Shown here: positions 9,114 through 18,232 of the stretch, piece after piece | Numbering within the stretch: position 1 is the stretch's first letter | Layout of the letters: each line of letters opens with the position of its first letter | Assembly: GCA_007692585.1 (NCBI GenBank) | Contig: REBU01000034.1 | Location: 1 to 62,156, forward strand | Origin: Paracoccaceae bacterium | GTDB taxonomy: Bacteria; Pseudomonadota; Alphaproteobacteria; Rhodobacterales; Rhodobacteraceae | Direction of reading: 5' to 3' | Length of the DNA stretch: 62,156 nucleotides | Position numbers and translations under genes: made by a program | The notes under the pieces: generated by a model | Databases searched by the model: none | Told to the model about the DNA's origin: nothing | Seen by the model: only the letters and a program-made list of their open reading frames with translations

Positions 9114-9850
9114 TCGGGGCCTCCTGTTGCGATGATCAGTTCATGGCGCAACAGCAGTGTCAGCGCCGGTGTGGGGTCGCCGTGATGGGCCGCTGTGCCG
9201 AGCGTGTCGCCTTGGCGCAGGGCCGTCAAAACAGCGTGGGTGTCCGTATCGAGTGGCTCGATGATCACGCGGAAATCGGGCCTGCGCGCAACCAGGGCGT
9301 GATCGGGGCCAGCGGTGAGGGGCGCGCGCCGCGCGTCCGGTTGATGGGCCCGCCAGATTTGCACGGCGGGCATGGGTGCGGTGAACAATGCCACTGAGGG
9401 GTGCAGCATCAGGCGCAACGCTTCAGGGGTGTCTGTGCGCAATGCATCGGGCGCAACCGGCATGGCGTCGGCGGCGTGGGTTGCCTGCCCGCGCAGATGT
9501 TCCAGCCGGGCAACATCTGGCAGATAGGGCAGGTGGGTGACGGGCGGGAACTGCGCCAGAAACGCCGCGAAATCCGCGCCCCAATGCAGCAGCACCGGGC
9601 TGCGCGGCGGGGACGTGGCGATGAAGACGCGGGCGAGGGCTGCGAAGAACTCCGCGCCGACCAGTTGCTCTGTGACAGGGAAAGCCGCGGCCAGCGCGCG
9701 TGTCAGGCTGGCTTGGACATTGTTGCGATAGACCTTGAAGCGCAGCGCGATCTCTGAGGGGTCCGGCGCGGTCAGTCCGGCGGGCGGGTCCGCTGCGCGG
9801 AGGGCCGCGTGAAAGGCGCGCTCGGTCGCGCTGTGGCTGTCAGGCAGCAT
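9110..9850 (-). CDS. bufC: BufC/HvfC-type partner protein (DUF2063 N-terminal domain)
   Basis: A 246-residue protein. The N-terminal DUF2063 region is recognised by [17 protein letters not shown] and [13 protein letters not shown], followed by a C-terminal domain of mixed composition. In described clusters this protein binds the precursor and presents it to the MNIO enzyme. It overlaps bufB by 11 bases and doxX by four, so it is made with both. Cytoplasmic, as no signal peptide is visible. Family assignment is firm; the presentation role comes from characterised relatives. Confidence 0.88.
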   Translation of the reverse strand: MLPDSHSATERAFHAALRAADPPAGLTAPDPSEIALRFKVYRNNVQASLTRALAAAFPVTEQLVGAEFFAALARVFIATSPPRSPVLLHWGADFAAFLAQFPPVTHLPYLPDVARLEHLRGQATHAADAMPVAPDALRTDTPEALRLMLHPSVALFTAPMPAVQIWRAHQPDARRAPLTAGPDHALVARRPDFRVIIEPLDTDTHAVLTALRQGDTLGTAAHHGDPTPALTLLLRHELIIATGGPE

Positions 9851-10691
9851 GGGGCTGGCCTATTGCGGCGTGCTCCAGCAGGCTGTAAGCGCGCCGCGCC
9901 TCCGCCAGAAGCGTGGCGAAGTCGGGGACATCCGTATCCCATTCGATCAGCGTTGGCAGAGGGCCAGTGCGCGCCAGCACCTCAGCATAGAGCGTCCAGA
10001 CGGGATTGGCCACCTGTGCCCCGTGGGTGTCGATCAGAAGCGGGCCAGAGGGCAGCTCTTCGCAGTCATGCCCGGCCAGATGGATTTCACCCACTGCCTC
10101 CAGCGGGAAGGCAGCGAGATAGGCACGGGCGTCAAAACGGTGATTGGTGGCCGAGACAAAAACATTGTTGACGTCCAGCAGAAGCCCGCAGCCCGTGCGC
10201 CGCGTGATCTCGGTCAGGAAATCGGTCTCGGACCATGTGGAGGCCGCGAACGTGACATAAGTCGCGGGATTTTCCAGCAGCATCCGGCGGCCCAGCACAT
10301 CCTGCACATGATCAATATGGGTGCAGATGGTGGCCAGCGTCTCATCGGTATAGGGCAGCGGCAGCAGATCGTTAAGCCATTCCGCCCCGTGGCTGGACCA
10401 GGCCAGATGCTCGGAAAAGCTCTGGGGCTGATAGCGGTCGATCAGCTTGCGCAGCCGCGCCAGATGGTCGCGGCACAAAGCCCCCGCGCCCCCGATGGAC
10501 AGGCCAACCCCGTGGATCGACAGGGCGTGATCGGCGTGAAGCGCGTTCAGCATGGCATGGGCCGCGCCGCCCTCGCCCATGTAATTCTCGGCGTGAACCT
10601 CAAAGAAGCCTACGGCGCTGGGCGCGGCCATGATGTCGCGGAAATGCTCGGGCTTGAAGCTGAGGCCCGGTGTGCGGGGAAGTGGTCGCAT
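9840..10691 (-). CDS. bufB: MNIO-family (DUF692) peptide-modifying oxidase
   Basis: A 283-residue multinuclear non-haem iron oxidase that modifies cysteines of the adjacent precursor. TIM-barrel metal-site segments are visible in order: [50 protein letters not shown] and [10 protein letters not shown]. The start at 10691 ([13 protein letters not shown]) has GGGAGAAAGAC upstream; the longer frame to 10751 has no such signal. It lies between bufA (56 bases upstream) and bufC (overlapping). In described bufferins, homologues turn Cys into thiooxazole; the same chemistry is expected here. Confidence 0.92.
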   Translation of the reverse strand: MRPLPRTPGLSFKPEHFRDIMAAPSAVGFFEVHAENYMGEGGAAHAMLNALHADHALSIHGVGLSIGGAGALCRDHLARLRKLIDRYQPQSFSEHLAWSSHGAEWLNDLLPLPYTDETLATICTHIDHVQDVLGRRMLLENPATYVTFAASTWSETDFLTEITRRTGCGLLLDVNNVFVSATNHRFDARAYLAAFPLEAVGEIHLAGHDCEELPSGPLLIDTHGAQVANPVWTLYAEVLARTGPLPTLIEWDTDVPDFATLLAEARRAYSLLEHAAIGQPHAA

Positions 10692-10747
10692 GTCTTTCTC
10701 CCGAAAATGATGCGGGGCGCGTGGGTGCGCCCCGCCCCAAGGCCCGA

Positions 10748-11059
10748 TCACGCAGGCGGCAGATCGCGGTCGAGTTCTTCCAGCGATCCGACACGCGCCG
10801 TGCCATCTGCCATCGCAGGCAGTTCGATATCTGCACAGGTGCCCGCCGCAACCAGGGTCCAGGCGTTGCCCTGATAATCAACGGTCGACGAGCCCGCGCA
10901 GCTTGTGCCTGGGCCTGCCGCGCAGTCATTCTGACCTGCGGGCGAGATGCCGAAGCATTTCTCCATCGCGTTCGATTGGGCATTGGCGTCACCACCGGCG
11001 AGGGTCAAAGCTGTCGCGAGTGATGCGGCCAGCGGAAGGGCGAAGGTCTTGATCGTCAT
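10748..11059 (-). CDS. bufA: Bufferin precursor (DUF2282, copper-binding RiPP)
   Basis: A 103-residue precursor with an N-terminal Sec-type signal (residues 1-28, ending ANAQS) and a core holding four cysteines at 35, 46, 54 and 75 ([23 protein letters not shown]). This spacing is characteristic of DUF2282. In characterised members the modified, exported peptide buffers copper in the periplasm. The start at 11059 is preceded by AGGAGA. It is the first gene of a four-gene operon and is divergent from sigF-nrsF. A copper role is supported by the copA-cueR-copZ genes about 6 kb away. Confidence 0.92.
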   Translation of the reverse strand: MTIKTFALPLAASLATALTLAGGDANAQSNAMEKCFGISPAGQNDCAAGPGTSCAGSSTVDYQGNAWTLVAAGTCADIELPAMADGTARVGSLEELDRDLPPA

Positions 11060-11204
11060 GAATTTGCTCTCCTGTCGAAGGGGTGCGCTGTTGCAGTCCC
11101 GAGATCCGTTACGCCAGGTCATGGATGTTTTTTACAGAGCTCACGCGGACGTGATCCGGCGTCCGTTCAATCGGCATTTTTTTGATATTTCTGCACCGCG
11201 TCGT

Positions 11205-11230
11205 GTAACACTCGGCTCCAGCGATACGAA
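11205..11230 (+). promoter_or_regulatory. SigF-type ECF promoter upstream of sigF
   Basis: GTAACA (11205-11210), 16 bases, then CGAA (11227-11230). As I recall it, the Caulobacter SigF consensus is GTAACC-N16-CGAA, so spacing and both elements match apart from one base. It implies autoregulation. The -10 ends only two bases before the first ATG of the sigma gene frame. Confidence 0.65.
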
Positions 11231-11277
11231 GAATGGATGTGACGACCTTGCAAGACCTCAACGCTCTTGAGGAGCTG

Positions 11278-11790
11278 ATGCGCGCGGCCAATCGTGGCGA
11301 TGCTGCGGCCTATCGCAATGTGCTCACCGCGATCACGCCTGTCTTGCGCAAGGTCGTGCGCGCCCGCGGTGCGGCTTTGGGGCCTGAGGGATGCGAGGAT
11401 GTATTGCAGGATGTGCTGCTTGCGATCCATAGCAAGCGGCACACATGGGCCGAAGACGCGCCCTTGCGTCCTTGGCTCTACGCGATCGCGCGCCACAAAG
11501 TGGTTGATGCCTTTCGTGCGCGCGGGCGGCGCGTCGAGCTGTCGATTGATGACTTCACCGAGGGGCTTGCCGCCGGGGCAGGCCCGGACCCGACCGAGGG
11601 GCGCGATATGGAAAAGGTCTTGAACCAGTTAGAGCCGCGTGCGGCCGAGATTGTGCGCGCTTTCGGGCTGCATGGGGAAACCACGGCCGAAACCGCGGCG
11701 CGTCTGGACATGACCGAAGGCGCCGTGCGCGTGGCCCTGCACCGCGCGTTGAAATCCATCGCCAGACTGCGCGAAAGGATGATTGAATGA
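11278..11790 (+). CDS. sigF: SigF-type ECF sigma factor
   Basis: Extracytoplasmic-function sigma factor of 170 residues from this start. Region 2 is seen at DVLQDVLLAIHSKRHTW and PWLYAIARHKVVDAFR, and region 4 at GETTAETAARLDMTEGAVRV. The frame opens at 11233 (185 residues). The ATG at 11278 was preferred because it has TGAGGAG just upstream, and because transcription from the SigF-type promoter would start at or after 11233. The gene overlaps nrsF by four bases and is divergent from bufA. The gene pair matches the Caulobacter SigF-NrsF stress system. Confidence 0.85.
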   Translation: MRAANRGDAAAYRNVLTAITPVLRKVVRARGAALGPEGCEDVLQDVLLAIHSKRHTWAEDAPLRPWLYAIARHKVVDAFRARGRRVELSIDDFTEGLAAGAGPDPTEGRDMEKVLNQLEPRAAEIVRAFGLHGETTAETAARLDMTEGAVRVALHRALKSIARLRERMIE

Positions 11791-12419
11791 GAACCGATGA
11801 CCTGATCGCCGCCCTTGCTGCAGATACGAAGCCGCAAGCCCCGGTTCTTCGCCAGATGGCACTTCCCCTGTCGGGGGCGGTTGGCCTGTCCATCGCCAGC
11901 TTTGCGCTGTTCTGGGGGCCAAGGCCAGATATCTGGGCTGCACTTGGCTCGCCGGCGGTTCTCAAGACCTTGATCCCGCTGGTCCTGGTTTCCCTGGCGG
12001 CCGCACTTGCGTTGACGCTAGCGCATCCAGGCCGCGCGGCCAAGGGACGGGTGACGGCCCTTGGCGCAGTCATCATACCGGCGGCACTGGTGTTCATGGC
12101 GGCGATTGTGGGCGAGGGGCTGGCCGGTCTGGTCAGCGCCTTGTCGACCCCACAGCTTTTGACCTGCCTGCTCTCGGTTCCGCTGCTTGCAGCACCTTTG
12201 CTGGGCGTGGCGCTCTGGGGGCTGTCCTCGGGCGCGTCACTGCGCCCATGGTTGACGGGTGCAATGGCAGGGCTCGCAACCGGTGGACTGGCGGCTGCGA
12301 TCTATTCGGTCTATTGCGACAAGGACATGGTGCTGTTCGTTCTGCCCGCCTATGGCATGGCGATCGCAAGTGTCACGCTCGCAGGGGCGCTGATCGGAGC
12401 GCGGGTGCTGAAGTGGTAG
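11787..12419 (+). CDS. nrsF: NrsF-type anti-sigma factor (DUF1109), six membrane segments
   Basis: A 210-residue integral membrane protein with about six hydrophobic helices after a short cytoplasmic N-terminus (MRTDDLIAALAADT), the layout of DUF1109/NrsF anti-sigma factors. It would hold SigF at the membrane and release it on metal or oxidative stress. The ATGA overlap with sigF fixes the pair as an operon. Two cysteines that could serve sensing lie in LLTCLLS and YSVYCDKD; the second is near the periplasmic end of a helix by rough topology. A sensory role is by analogy with Caulobacter. Confidence 0.85.
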   Translation: MRTDDLIAALAADTKPQAPVLRQMALPLSGAVGLSIASFALFWGPRPDIWAALGSPAVLKTLIPLVLVSLAAALALTLAHPGRAAKGRVTALGAVIIPAALVFMAAIVGEGLAGLVSALSTPQLLTCLLSVPLLAAPLLGVALWGLSSGASLRPWLTGAMAGLATGGLAAAIYSVYCDKDMVLFVLPAYGMAIASVTLAGALIGARVLKW

Positions 12420-13233
12420 CTTGGGCCGAGGCGGCCAAAGCACGGCTCGTCCTATCAGAACTGTCGGTAAGCTGATCGCTACTTCATATGGATGGCCGCT
12501 CACAGAAAATGCTGCAGCGGCAACGCCGCGCTCTTGCGGTCGGCTGTCCGCGCGTCACGTCGAAAGCCAAATTTGCGGGGGGTCTCGATCCTGTCCTATG
12601 ACATTGATGACGCTGCACGGACGTCCTGTTATTTTCCGTGGCTCCCCTCAGGCCTGTGTCAAACAGCAGATGCCCGAAGCAGTGACGTCGTAGGGCGGCG
12701 GAAAACCACTTGGAAAATGCCCGGACCCGGTTCAGATCAACCGAACGACATCTTGTGCCGCGGTGTCGAAAACGGATCTGCGCCGCTGATCCGTTTAGTA
12801 TCGCTCAGGGCGCCATCAAGCGCGCGTATCCCAGATGCATCGGGCCAAAATCAACGTCCGGAAAAGTTTAATCGTAAATTAGGACAACGCGTTCTTTTCA
12901 GCCCCAAGACCCGCGCGGGTGAACCGGTTGCGTCCCGCAAGTCAGTAGCGATTGTGCTGCCACATCGCTCCATTCGGAGCCTGCACGTCGCCCCGAGATA
13001 AGTTTGCCGAAGACGCCTTGGGCCGTCAGCATCAGAAATGCCCCACAGAGCCCGCGTGTTGCCCTAAGTCCGCGACAGAATTCGAGCATATCTTGGCACG
13101 AATACAGACCTACTCCCGCGCGGGGGGCGCATTCAAGCGCAGACGCCAGCGGGATCGCGTCAGCGCAGAACGTCGCTTATCGACCGCAGCGCAGGTCTTG
13201 CGCCCACGCTGCGGTCCTTGTTCATGTCGCGCG
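12420..13233. other. Long apparently non-coding stretch
   Basis: About 810 bases between nrsF and bztD. Open frames exist on both strands (for example 12492-13001 plus, 12898-13089 minus), but neither shows a recognisable domain, a good ribosome-binding site or coding-like composition. It may be decayed sequence. Only a hairpin at 13182-13216 stands out. Confidence 0.5.
13182..13216 (-). terminator. Hairpin downstream of bztABCD
   Basis: GACCGCAGCG (13182-13191) pairs perfectly with CGCTGCGGTC (13207-13216) around a 15-base loop. It begins 17 bases beyond the bztD stop, on the side where the operon transcript would end. No T-run follows. Confidence 0.5.
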
Positions 13234-14037
13234 TCAATGCCCGAGGATCTGGCTCAGGAAGAGCTTCGTGCGCTCCGATTGCGGGTTGTTGAAAAACGCG
13301 CGCGGTTCATTCTGTTCGACGATCTGCCCCTGATCCATGAAGATCACACGGTTGGCCACAGCCTGCGCGAAGCCCATTTCATGGGTCACGCACAGCATGG
13401 TCATGCCTTCCTCGGCCAGCGCGATCATCGTGTCGAGCACTTCCTTGATCATCTCGGGATCGAGCGCCGAGGTCGGTTCGTCAAACAGCATGATGCGCGG
13501 CTTCATGCAGAGCGAGCGCGCGATCGCCACGCGCTGCTGCTGCCCCCCCGACAGTTGTCCGGGATATTTGTGGGCCTGTTCGGGGATTTTCACCTTCTGC
13601 AGGAAGTGCATGGCGATTTCCTCGGCCTCGCGCTTCGGTGTCTTGCGCACCCAGATCGGTGCAAGGGTGCAGTTTTCCAGGATCGTCAGATGGGGGAACA
13701 GATTGAAATGCTGAAAGACCATGCCAACCTCGGAGCGGACCTTGTCGATATTCTTCAGGTCTCCGGTCAGTTCGGTGCCGTCCACAATGATCTGGCCGGC
13801 CTGATGTTCTTCCAGCCGGTTTATGCAGCGGATCAACGTGGATTTGCCAGAGCCCGACGGGCCGCAAATCACGATCCGCTCGCCGCGCTTCACTGTCATG
13901 TTGATGTCGCGCAGAACGTGGAAACTGCCGTACCATTTGTTCATGTTGGCGATCTGAATCGCGACCTCATCAGTCACTTTCATCTGGGAGGTGTCGATTT
14001 CGCGATCCACCGGAATTTCAACAACGGGTTTTGTCAT
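13234..14037 (-). CDS. bztD: Acidic amino acid ABC transporter, ATP-binding subunit
   Basis: A 267-residue cytoplasmic ATPase of the polar amino acid uptake family. It has Walker [11 protein letters not shown]-loop [10 protein letters not shown], signature [12 protein letters not shown], Walker [13 protein letters not shown] and switch His in VTHEMGF. It carries an N-terminal extension of about 25 residues, as BztD/AapP do. It is the last gene of bztABCD, 15 bases after bztC, and is followed by a hairpin. By family it energises uptake of glutamate, glutamine, aspartate and asparagine. Confidence 0.95.
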   Translation of the reverse strand: MTKPVVEIPVDREIDTSQMKVTDEVAIQIANMNKWYGSFHVLRDINMTVKRGERIVICGPSGSGKSTLIRCINRLEEHQAGQIIVDGTELTGDLKNIDKVRSEVGMVFQHFNLFPHLTILENCTLAPIWVRKTPKREAEEIAMHFLQKVKIPEQAHKYPGQLSGGQQQRVAIARSLCMKPRIMLFDEPTSALDPEMIKEVLDTMIALAEEGMTMLCVTHEMGFAQAVANRVIFMDQGQIVEQNEPRAFFNNPQSERTKLFLSQILGH

Positions 14038-14052
14038 TGTCTTGCCCTTTGA

Positions 14053-15351
14053 CTAGCGGTGATCGGTTTTCAGCTTCTGTTCAAGATACATCGAATAGCG
14101 CGACATGCCGAAGCAGAAGATGAAGAACAATGCACCGATGAAAATGAAGAGTTCCCAGTAAATGCCGTTCCAGTTGGTATCGGCGCGAATGGCGTTGGCC
14201 AGAGCCAGAGGTTCCAGGATGGCTATGAACACCAGCAGGGTCGTGTCCTTGAACAACCCGATGAAGGTGTTCACGATGCCGGGTATGGAAATTTTCAGCG
14301 CCTGCGGCATGATGATCAGCCGTTGTGCTTTCCAGTAATCCAGCCCCAGCGCGTCGGCGGCTTCATATTGGCCCTTCGGAAGCGCCGCCAGCCCGCCCCG
14401 GATGACTTCGGCCATGTAAGCTGATGCAAAGAGTGTCACCATGATGATCACGCGCAGGATCAGATCGAATGTGGTTCCCGGCGGCAGGAAGTAGTTCAGC
14501 AGAAGCGAGGCCGAAAACAACAAGGTGATCAGCGGAACGCCACGGATGAATTCGATGAAGACCACGCAGATGGTTTTCAGAAACAGCATGTCTGACTGAC
14601 GCCCCAGCGCCAGAATGATGCCCACCGGCAGCGACAATGCGATTGCAGTGACGCCGACAATCAGCGCGATCAGGAAGCCACCGATCCGATCCGATCGCAC
14701 GAAATCCAGCCCCAGCGGTATGGCTGCGCTCATCGCAGCATCAAACGGGCCTGCGGCAAGGAACCACCACGCAAACGGGGCCATGATCGCTCCGAAGATC
14801 GCCACCAGACCGTTGAGGTTGCGCAAGATGACATAAGCCGCGACCCCAGCCACGAAGCCAAGCAGCACGCTGACCGGAAACCATGCCGAACCGCCCCAGA
14901 TCAGGTGGTAGCCGATGAAAGGATAGAGGGCCGAGAAGATCAGCATCTTGCGGGGCAGGCCAGTGAACAGCACGGGCGCGATCGCGACGAACAGCAGCAC
15001 AAGCGCCAGCACGGGACGCCAGTAAAACTGCGGCGGGTAAAACCCGAAAAGCAACTGATGCCAGCGGTCCCTGATCACCGCAAAACAGGCCCCGGTCGCA
15101 CCATCAAGGATTGCACGGCATTCCGCCAGCGATCCGGCGTTCCAGACGGCGTTCAAAAGCCACGGCGCGATGGCCTTGACTGCCAGGAAGATTGCCAGCA
15201 GGGACACAACGGTCAGCACCGAGTTCAGCCATCCCGAGAACAGATTGCTGCGCAGCCATCTGATTGCGCCGCTTTCAGCCAGAGGCGGGCTTTGCTGCGC
15301 AATCATCGTGTCGCGGACATAAGCGACGGTGTGCGCTTCGACATTGCTCAT
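14053..15351 (-). CDS. bztC: Acidic amino acid ABC transporter permease C
   Basis: A 432-residue inner-membrane permease. The N-terminal half holds several extra helices, a feature of the Bzt/Aap type. The C-terminal half is the transport domain with the EAA loop (YEAADALGLDYWKAQRL). It lies one base after the bztB stop and 15 bases before bztD. It forms a heterodimer with BztB. Confidence 0.94.
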   Translation of the reverse strand: MSNVEAHTVAYVRDTMIAQQSPPLAESGAIRWLRSNLFSGWLNSVLTVVSLLAIFLAVKAIAPWLLNAVWNAGSLAECRAILDGATGACFAVIRDRWHQLLFGFYPPQFYWRPVLALVLLFVAIAPVLFTGLPRKMLIFSALYPFIGYHLIWGGSAWFPVSVLLGFVAGVAAYVILRNLNGLVAIFGAIMAPFAWWFLAAGPFDAAMSAAIPLGLDFVRSDRIGGFLIALIVGVTAIALSLPVGIILALGRQSDMLFLKTICVVFIEFIRGVPLITLLFSASLLLNYFLPPGTTFDLILRVIIMVTLFASAYMAEVIRGGLAALPKGQYEAADALGLDYWKAQRLIIMPQALKISIPGIVNTFIGLFKDTTLLVFIAILEPLALANAIRADTNWNGIYWELFIFIGALFFIFCFGMSRYSMYLEQKLKTDHR

Positions 15352-15352
15352 T

Positions 15353-16624
15353 CTAGCGCTCCTTCAGCTTGACGCGGGAATTGTAGACATTCATCAACCC
15401 CGAGATGGTCAGGCTGATGACCAGATAGACCGCCATCAACAAGAGCATGCCTTCCAGCTCGCGCCCGGTCTGGTTGATGGTGATCCCGCCCAGGGTCGAA
15501 CGCAGGTCCATATAGCCTACAGCCAGGCCCAGCGAAGTATTCTTGGTCAGGTTCAGATATTGCGAGATCAGCGGTGGCACGATCACACGCATGGCTTGCG
15601 GCAGGATGACGAGCCGCATCGTCTTGCCGGGTTGGAGGCCCAGTGCAAACGCCGCCTCGGTTTGGCCTTTCGACACAGCGAGGATGCCGCCGCGCACGAT
15701 CTCGGCGATGAAGGCGCCTGTATACAGGCTCAGCCCGAGCCACATGGCCAGGAAGGAGTTGCGCAGATGCAGGCCGCCGGTGAAGTTGAAACCGCGCAGC
15801 TCTGGGTAGTCGAGATAGGCCCCAAGCGCGACCAGGATGACGCCCACTGGCAAAAGCAGAAGCAGGATCGACTTCCACCATGTTTTCGGGCGTATGCCGG
15901 TTTCACTCTGAAGGCGGTTCGCATGCGCGATCAGCTGCTTGTTTGCGAAAATCCCGGCGATGATCACAGCCAGGATCAAGATCCAGTTCAGAGATGGTGC
16001 GAAAGGGCCAATGGGCAGGACGCCCAGCTCGGTCTGAAACTGGATCGACGGGATATAGATACCGCGATTGGTGACCGCGATGGCGTCGAAGATCATGCTT
16101 GAGGACGCATTATCACCACGAAAGGCAGAGGGCGCCGGCATGCTCTCAGCCATCACCGCGCCGAAAATGAGGATCCAGATCAGCGTCGGAATGTTGCGGA
16201 AAATCTCGACATAGAAAGTGACCAGCCGCGACACGAGCCAGTTTTTCGACAACCGCAACACACCGGCGATGACACCTATGACGGTCGCTAATGCGCATCC
16301 CAAGATCGCGAGAATGATTGTGTTCAGGAAGCCCACAAGTGCCGCGCGACCATGCGTCATGGTGCTGTCATATTCTATGGGGCGCTGGTTGATGTCGTAT
16401 CCTGCGGATTGCCACAGGAAGTTGAAACTGAAGGTGCGCCCCAAAAGACGCAGGTTGTTCACGACGTTGTCGATCAACCAGGCCGCGCCCAGCATCAGGA
16501 GAAAAAGCGCAAATATCTGGATCGTGATGGATCGGTAGCGCTGATCATAGAGCAGCATGCTGGGATGGAAGGCTGGCTTCTGGGGGGCCGCGGTAGCCAC
16601 ACGCTGATCATTTGTGATGGACAT
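15353..16624 (-). CDS. bztB: Acidic amino acid ABC transporter permease B
   Basis: A 423-residue permease with the same architecture as BztC: N-terminal extra helices, a large periplasmic insert and a C-terminal transport domain with EAAFALGLQPGKTMRL. The start at 16624 (MSITNDQRV) was chosen over the longer frame to 16723 because the longer one intrudes on the intergenic region after bztA and homologues begin near here; the ribosome-binding site is weak (GGGG). It lies 108 bases downstream of bztA, a gap that often allows extra binding protein to be made. Confidence 0.92.
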   Translation of the reverse strand: MSITNDQRVATAAPQKPAFHPSMLLYDQRYRSITIQIFALFLLMLGAAWLIDNVVNNLRLLGRTFSFNFLWQSAGYDINQRPIEYDSTMTHGRAALVGFLNTIILAILGCALATVIGVIAGVLRLSKNWLVSRLVTFYVEIFRNIPTLIWILIFGAVMAESMPAPSAFRGDNASSSMIFDAIAVTNRGIYIPSIQFQTELGVLPIGPFAPSLNWILILAVIIAGIFANKQLIAHANRLQSETGIRPKTWWKSILLLLLPVGVILVALGAYLDYPELRGFNFTGGLHLRNSFLAMWLGLSLYTGAFIAEIVRGGILAVSKGQTEAAFALGLQPGKTMRLVILPQAMRVIVPPLISQYLNLTKNTSLGLAVGYMDLRSTLGGITINQTGRELEGMLLLMAVYLVISLTISGLMNVYNSRVKLKER

Positions 16625-16732
16625 GATATACCCCGTTGGCTGGCCCAGACGGGTTCTGGGCCACATGCTGTGTAAGCGATGTCGAGAGAAGAGGAGATGC
16701 GCATCCACCAGGGGGATGCGCATCCGTCATTT

Positions 16733-17752
16733 TCAGCGGAACGGTGGTGCGTAGAGCAGTCCGCCCTGCGTCCATTGTGCATTGAGTCCGCGCGCCAGAC
16801 CGATCGGGGTCTGATCGCCGATCGTCGCGGCGAACAGCTCGCCATAATTGCCGACAGCGGCGATGGCCCGGGCAGCCCAATCATCATCGAGACCCAACAT
16901 CGCGCCGAAACCGCCATCCGTGCCGAGGATCCGCCCGACCTCCGGGTTGTTGGAACCGGTCTTCAGTTCTTCGACATTGGCAGAGGTGATGCCCAATTCT
17001 TCCGCCGCGATGAGCGCGAACAGCGTCCACTGGACAATGTCTGCCCAATTGTCGTCGCCATGGCGCACAACTGGGCCAAGCGGTTCTTTCGAGACGACTT
17101 CCGGCAAGATCAGATGCGCATCAGGTTCCGCAAAGGCGGCGCGGCTGGATGCCAGTGCCGAGACATCGGTGGTGTAGACGTCACATGCGCCTGCCAGGTA
17201 CTGCTGCTGTGCTTCAGCGGCCGTGTCGACGGGAACAGGTTCGTAGCTCATCCCGTTGACACGGAAATAATCGGCCAGGTTGAGCTCGGTGGTTGTGCCA
17301 GTCTCGATGCAGACAGTTGCGCCGTCAAGTTCACGCGCCGAGCTGACGCCCAATTCCCGCGGCACCATGAAGCCCTGACCATCGTAGTAGTTTGTCCCCA
17401 CGAATGTGAGGTTCAAATCCACATCACGCACGAAAGTCCAGGTCGTGTTACGGGCCAAAACGTCGACCTCGCCGGACGCGAGTGCGGAGAAACGTGTCTG
17501 GCTGGTGAGCGGCACGAAGCTGACTGCATTGGGATCGTTGAAGATCGCCGCAGCAAGGGCGCGGCAGAAGCCGACGTCAAATCCTTGCCAGACGCCATTT
17601 GCATCCGGCGCGCCGAACCCGGCCTGACCTGTGTTGGAACCACAGACCAACTCACCGCGAGCCATGACCTGTTCAAGGGTACTTTGTGCCTGAGCGATGC
17701 CCGCTACCAGCATGGATGCGGCAAAAGTGCCGAAGAGAACATTCTTTTTCAT
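16733..17752 (-). CDS. bztA: Acidic amino acid ABC transporter periplasmic binding protein
   Basis: A 339-residue periplasmic protein with a signal peptide (residues 1-22, ending AQA), then the class-3 solute-binding fold. Typical segments are GELVCGSNTG, FDVGFCRALAAAIF and ARNTTWTF. First gene of bztABCD. The start at 17752 has GAGAGG upstream; the frame continues to 17845 without a ribosome-binding site. It captures glutamate, glutamine, aspartate or asparagine by analogy with BztA/AapJ. Confidence 0.94.
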   Translation of the reverse strand: MKKNVLFGTFAASMLVAGIAQAQSTLEQVMARGELVCGSNTGQAGFGAPDANGVWQGFDVGFCRALAAAIFNDPNAVSFVPLTSQTRFSALASGEVDVLARNTTWTFVRDVDLNLTFVGTNYYDGQGFMVPRELGVSSARELDGATVCIETGTTTELNLADYFRVNGMSYEPVPVDTAAEAQQQYLAGACDVYTTDVSALASSRAAFAEPDAHLILPEVVSKEPLGPVVRHGDDNWADIVQWTLFALIAAEELGITSANVEELKTGSNNPEVGRILGTDGGFGAMLGLDDDWAARAIAAVGNYGELFAATIGDQTPIGLARGLNAQWTQGGLLYAPPFR

Positions 17753-18232
17753 TCTGACCTCTCTGTTGCAGCCGCCTTTTGTGACGGTCTGACCCGGCGA
17801 CCCGGGATTTATGATCGAACTTACAGGCCCGCGGGCCGTCGGCAATTGAGTGCCGATTGCGCGTGGTTGGTCAAGTAAAGAATTGACACAGACCTGCGGG
17901 AATTAAGGCAGCACGGTTTTACGCTGCAAATCAAGTCAATTTGTACGCTTCGAGGGATTGGTCAGTCTTGCAGCTCAATCGAGTGCTGGCAGCCGGGGGG
18001 GGCTGGCGTGGTCATGGATGAGCAGGGGCGCGTGCGCGCTTCAAGCTAGGGTTGCCACCCGTCGGAGCTTTCATCGTGGCGGCGCTGATCTTCGGTGACC
18101 CGGTCTGATCGGTCATTCTGAGGCTTCAAAGAAAAAGCGCATCATTTGCTCGCGCGCATTCGGACCTCGCGGATCGGTATAGGAACCGCCGGGCTCTCCG
18201 CCGGATCACGGCGCCTCAGGCGTCTCTTTGAC
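17753..18232. other. Intergenic region upstream of bztA and downstream of tdh
   Basis: About 480 bases with no supported gene. It must hold the bztA promoter (minus strand) at its left part and the end of the kbl-tdh transcript at its right part. No clear promoter, terminator or repeat could be named with confidence. Confidence 0.5.

Noticed and set aside
12492-13001. 169-codon plus-strand frame in the gap after nrsF
   Set aside because: No domain, no ribosome-binding site and irregular composition.
12952-14052. 366-codon plus-strand frame opposite bztD
   Set aside because: Antisense to an ATPase with complete Walker and signature motifs; histidine- and arginine-rich shadow.
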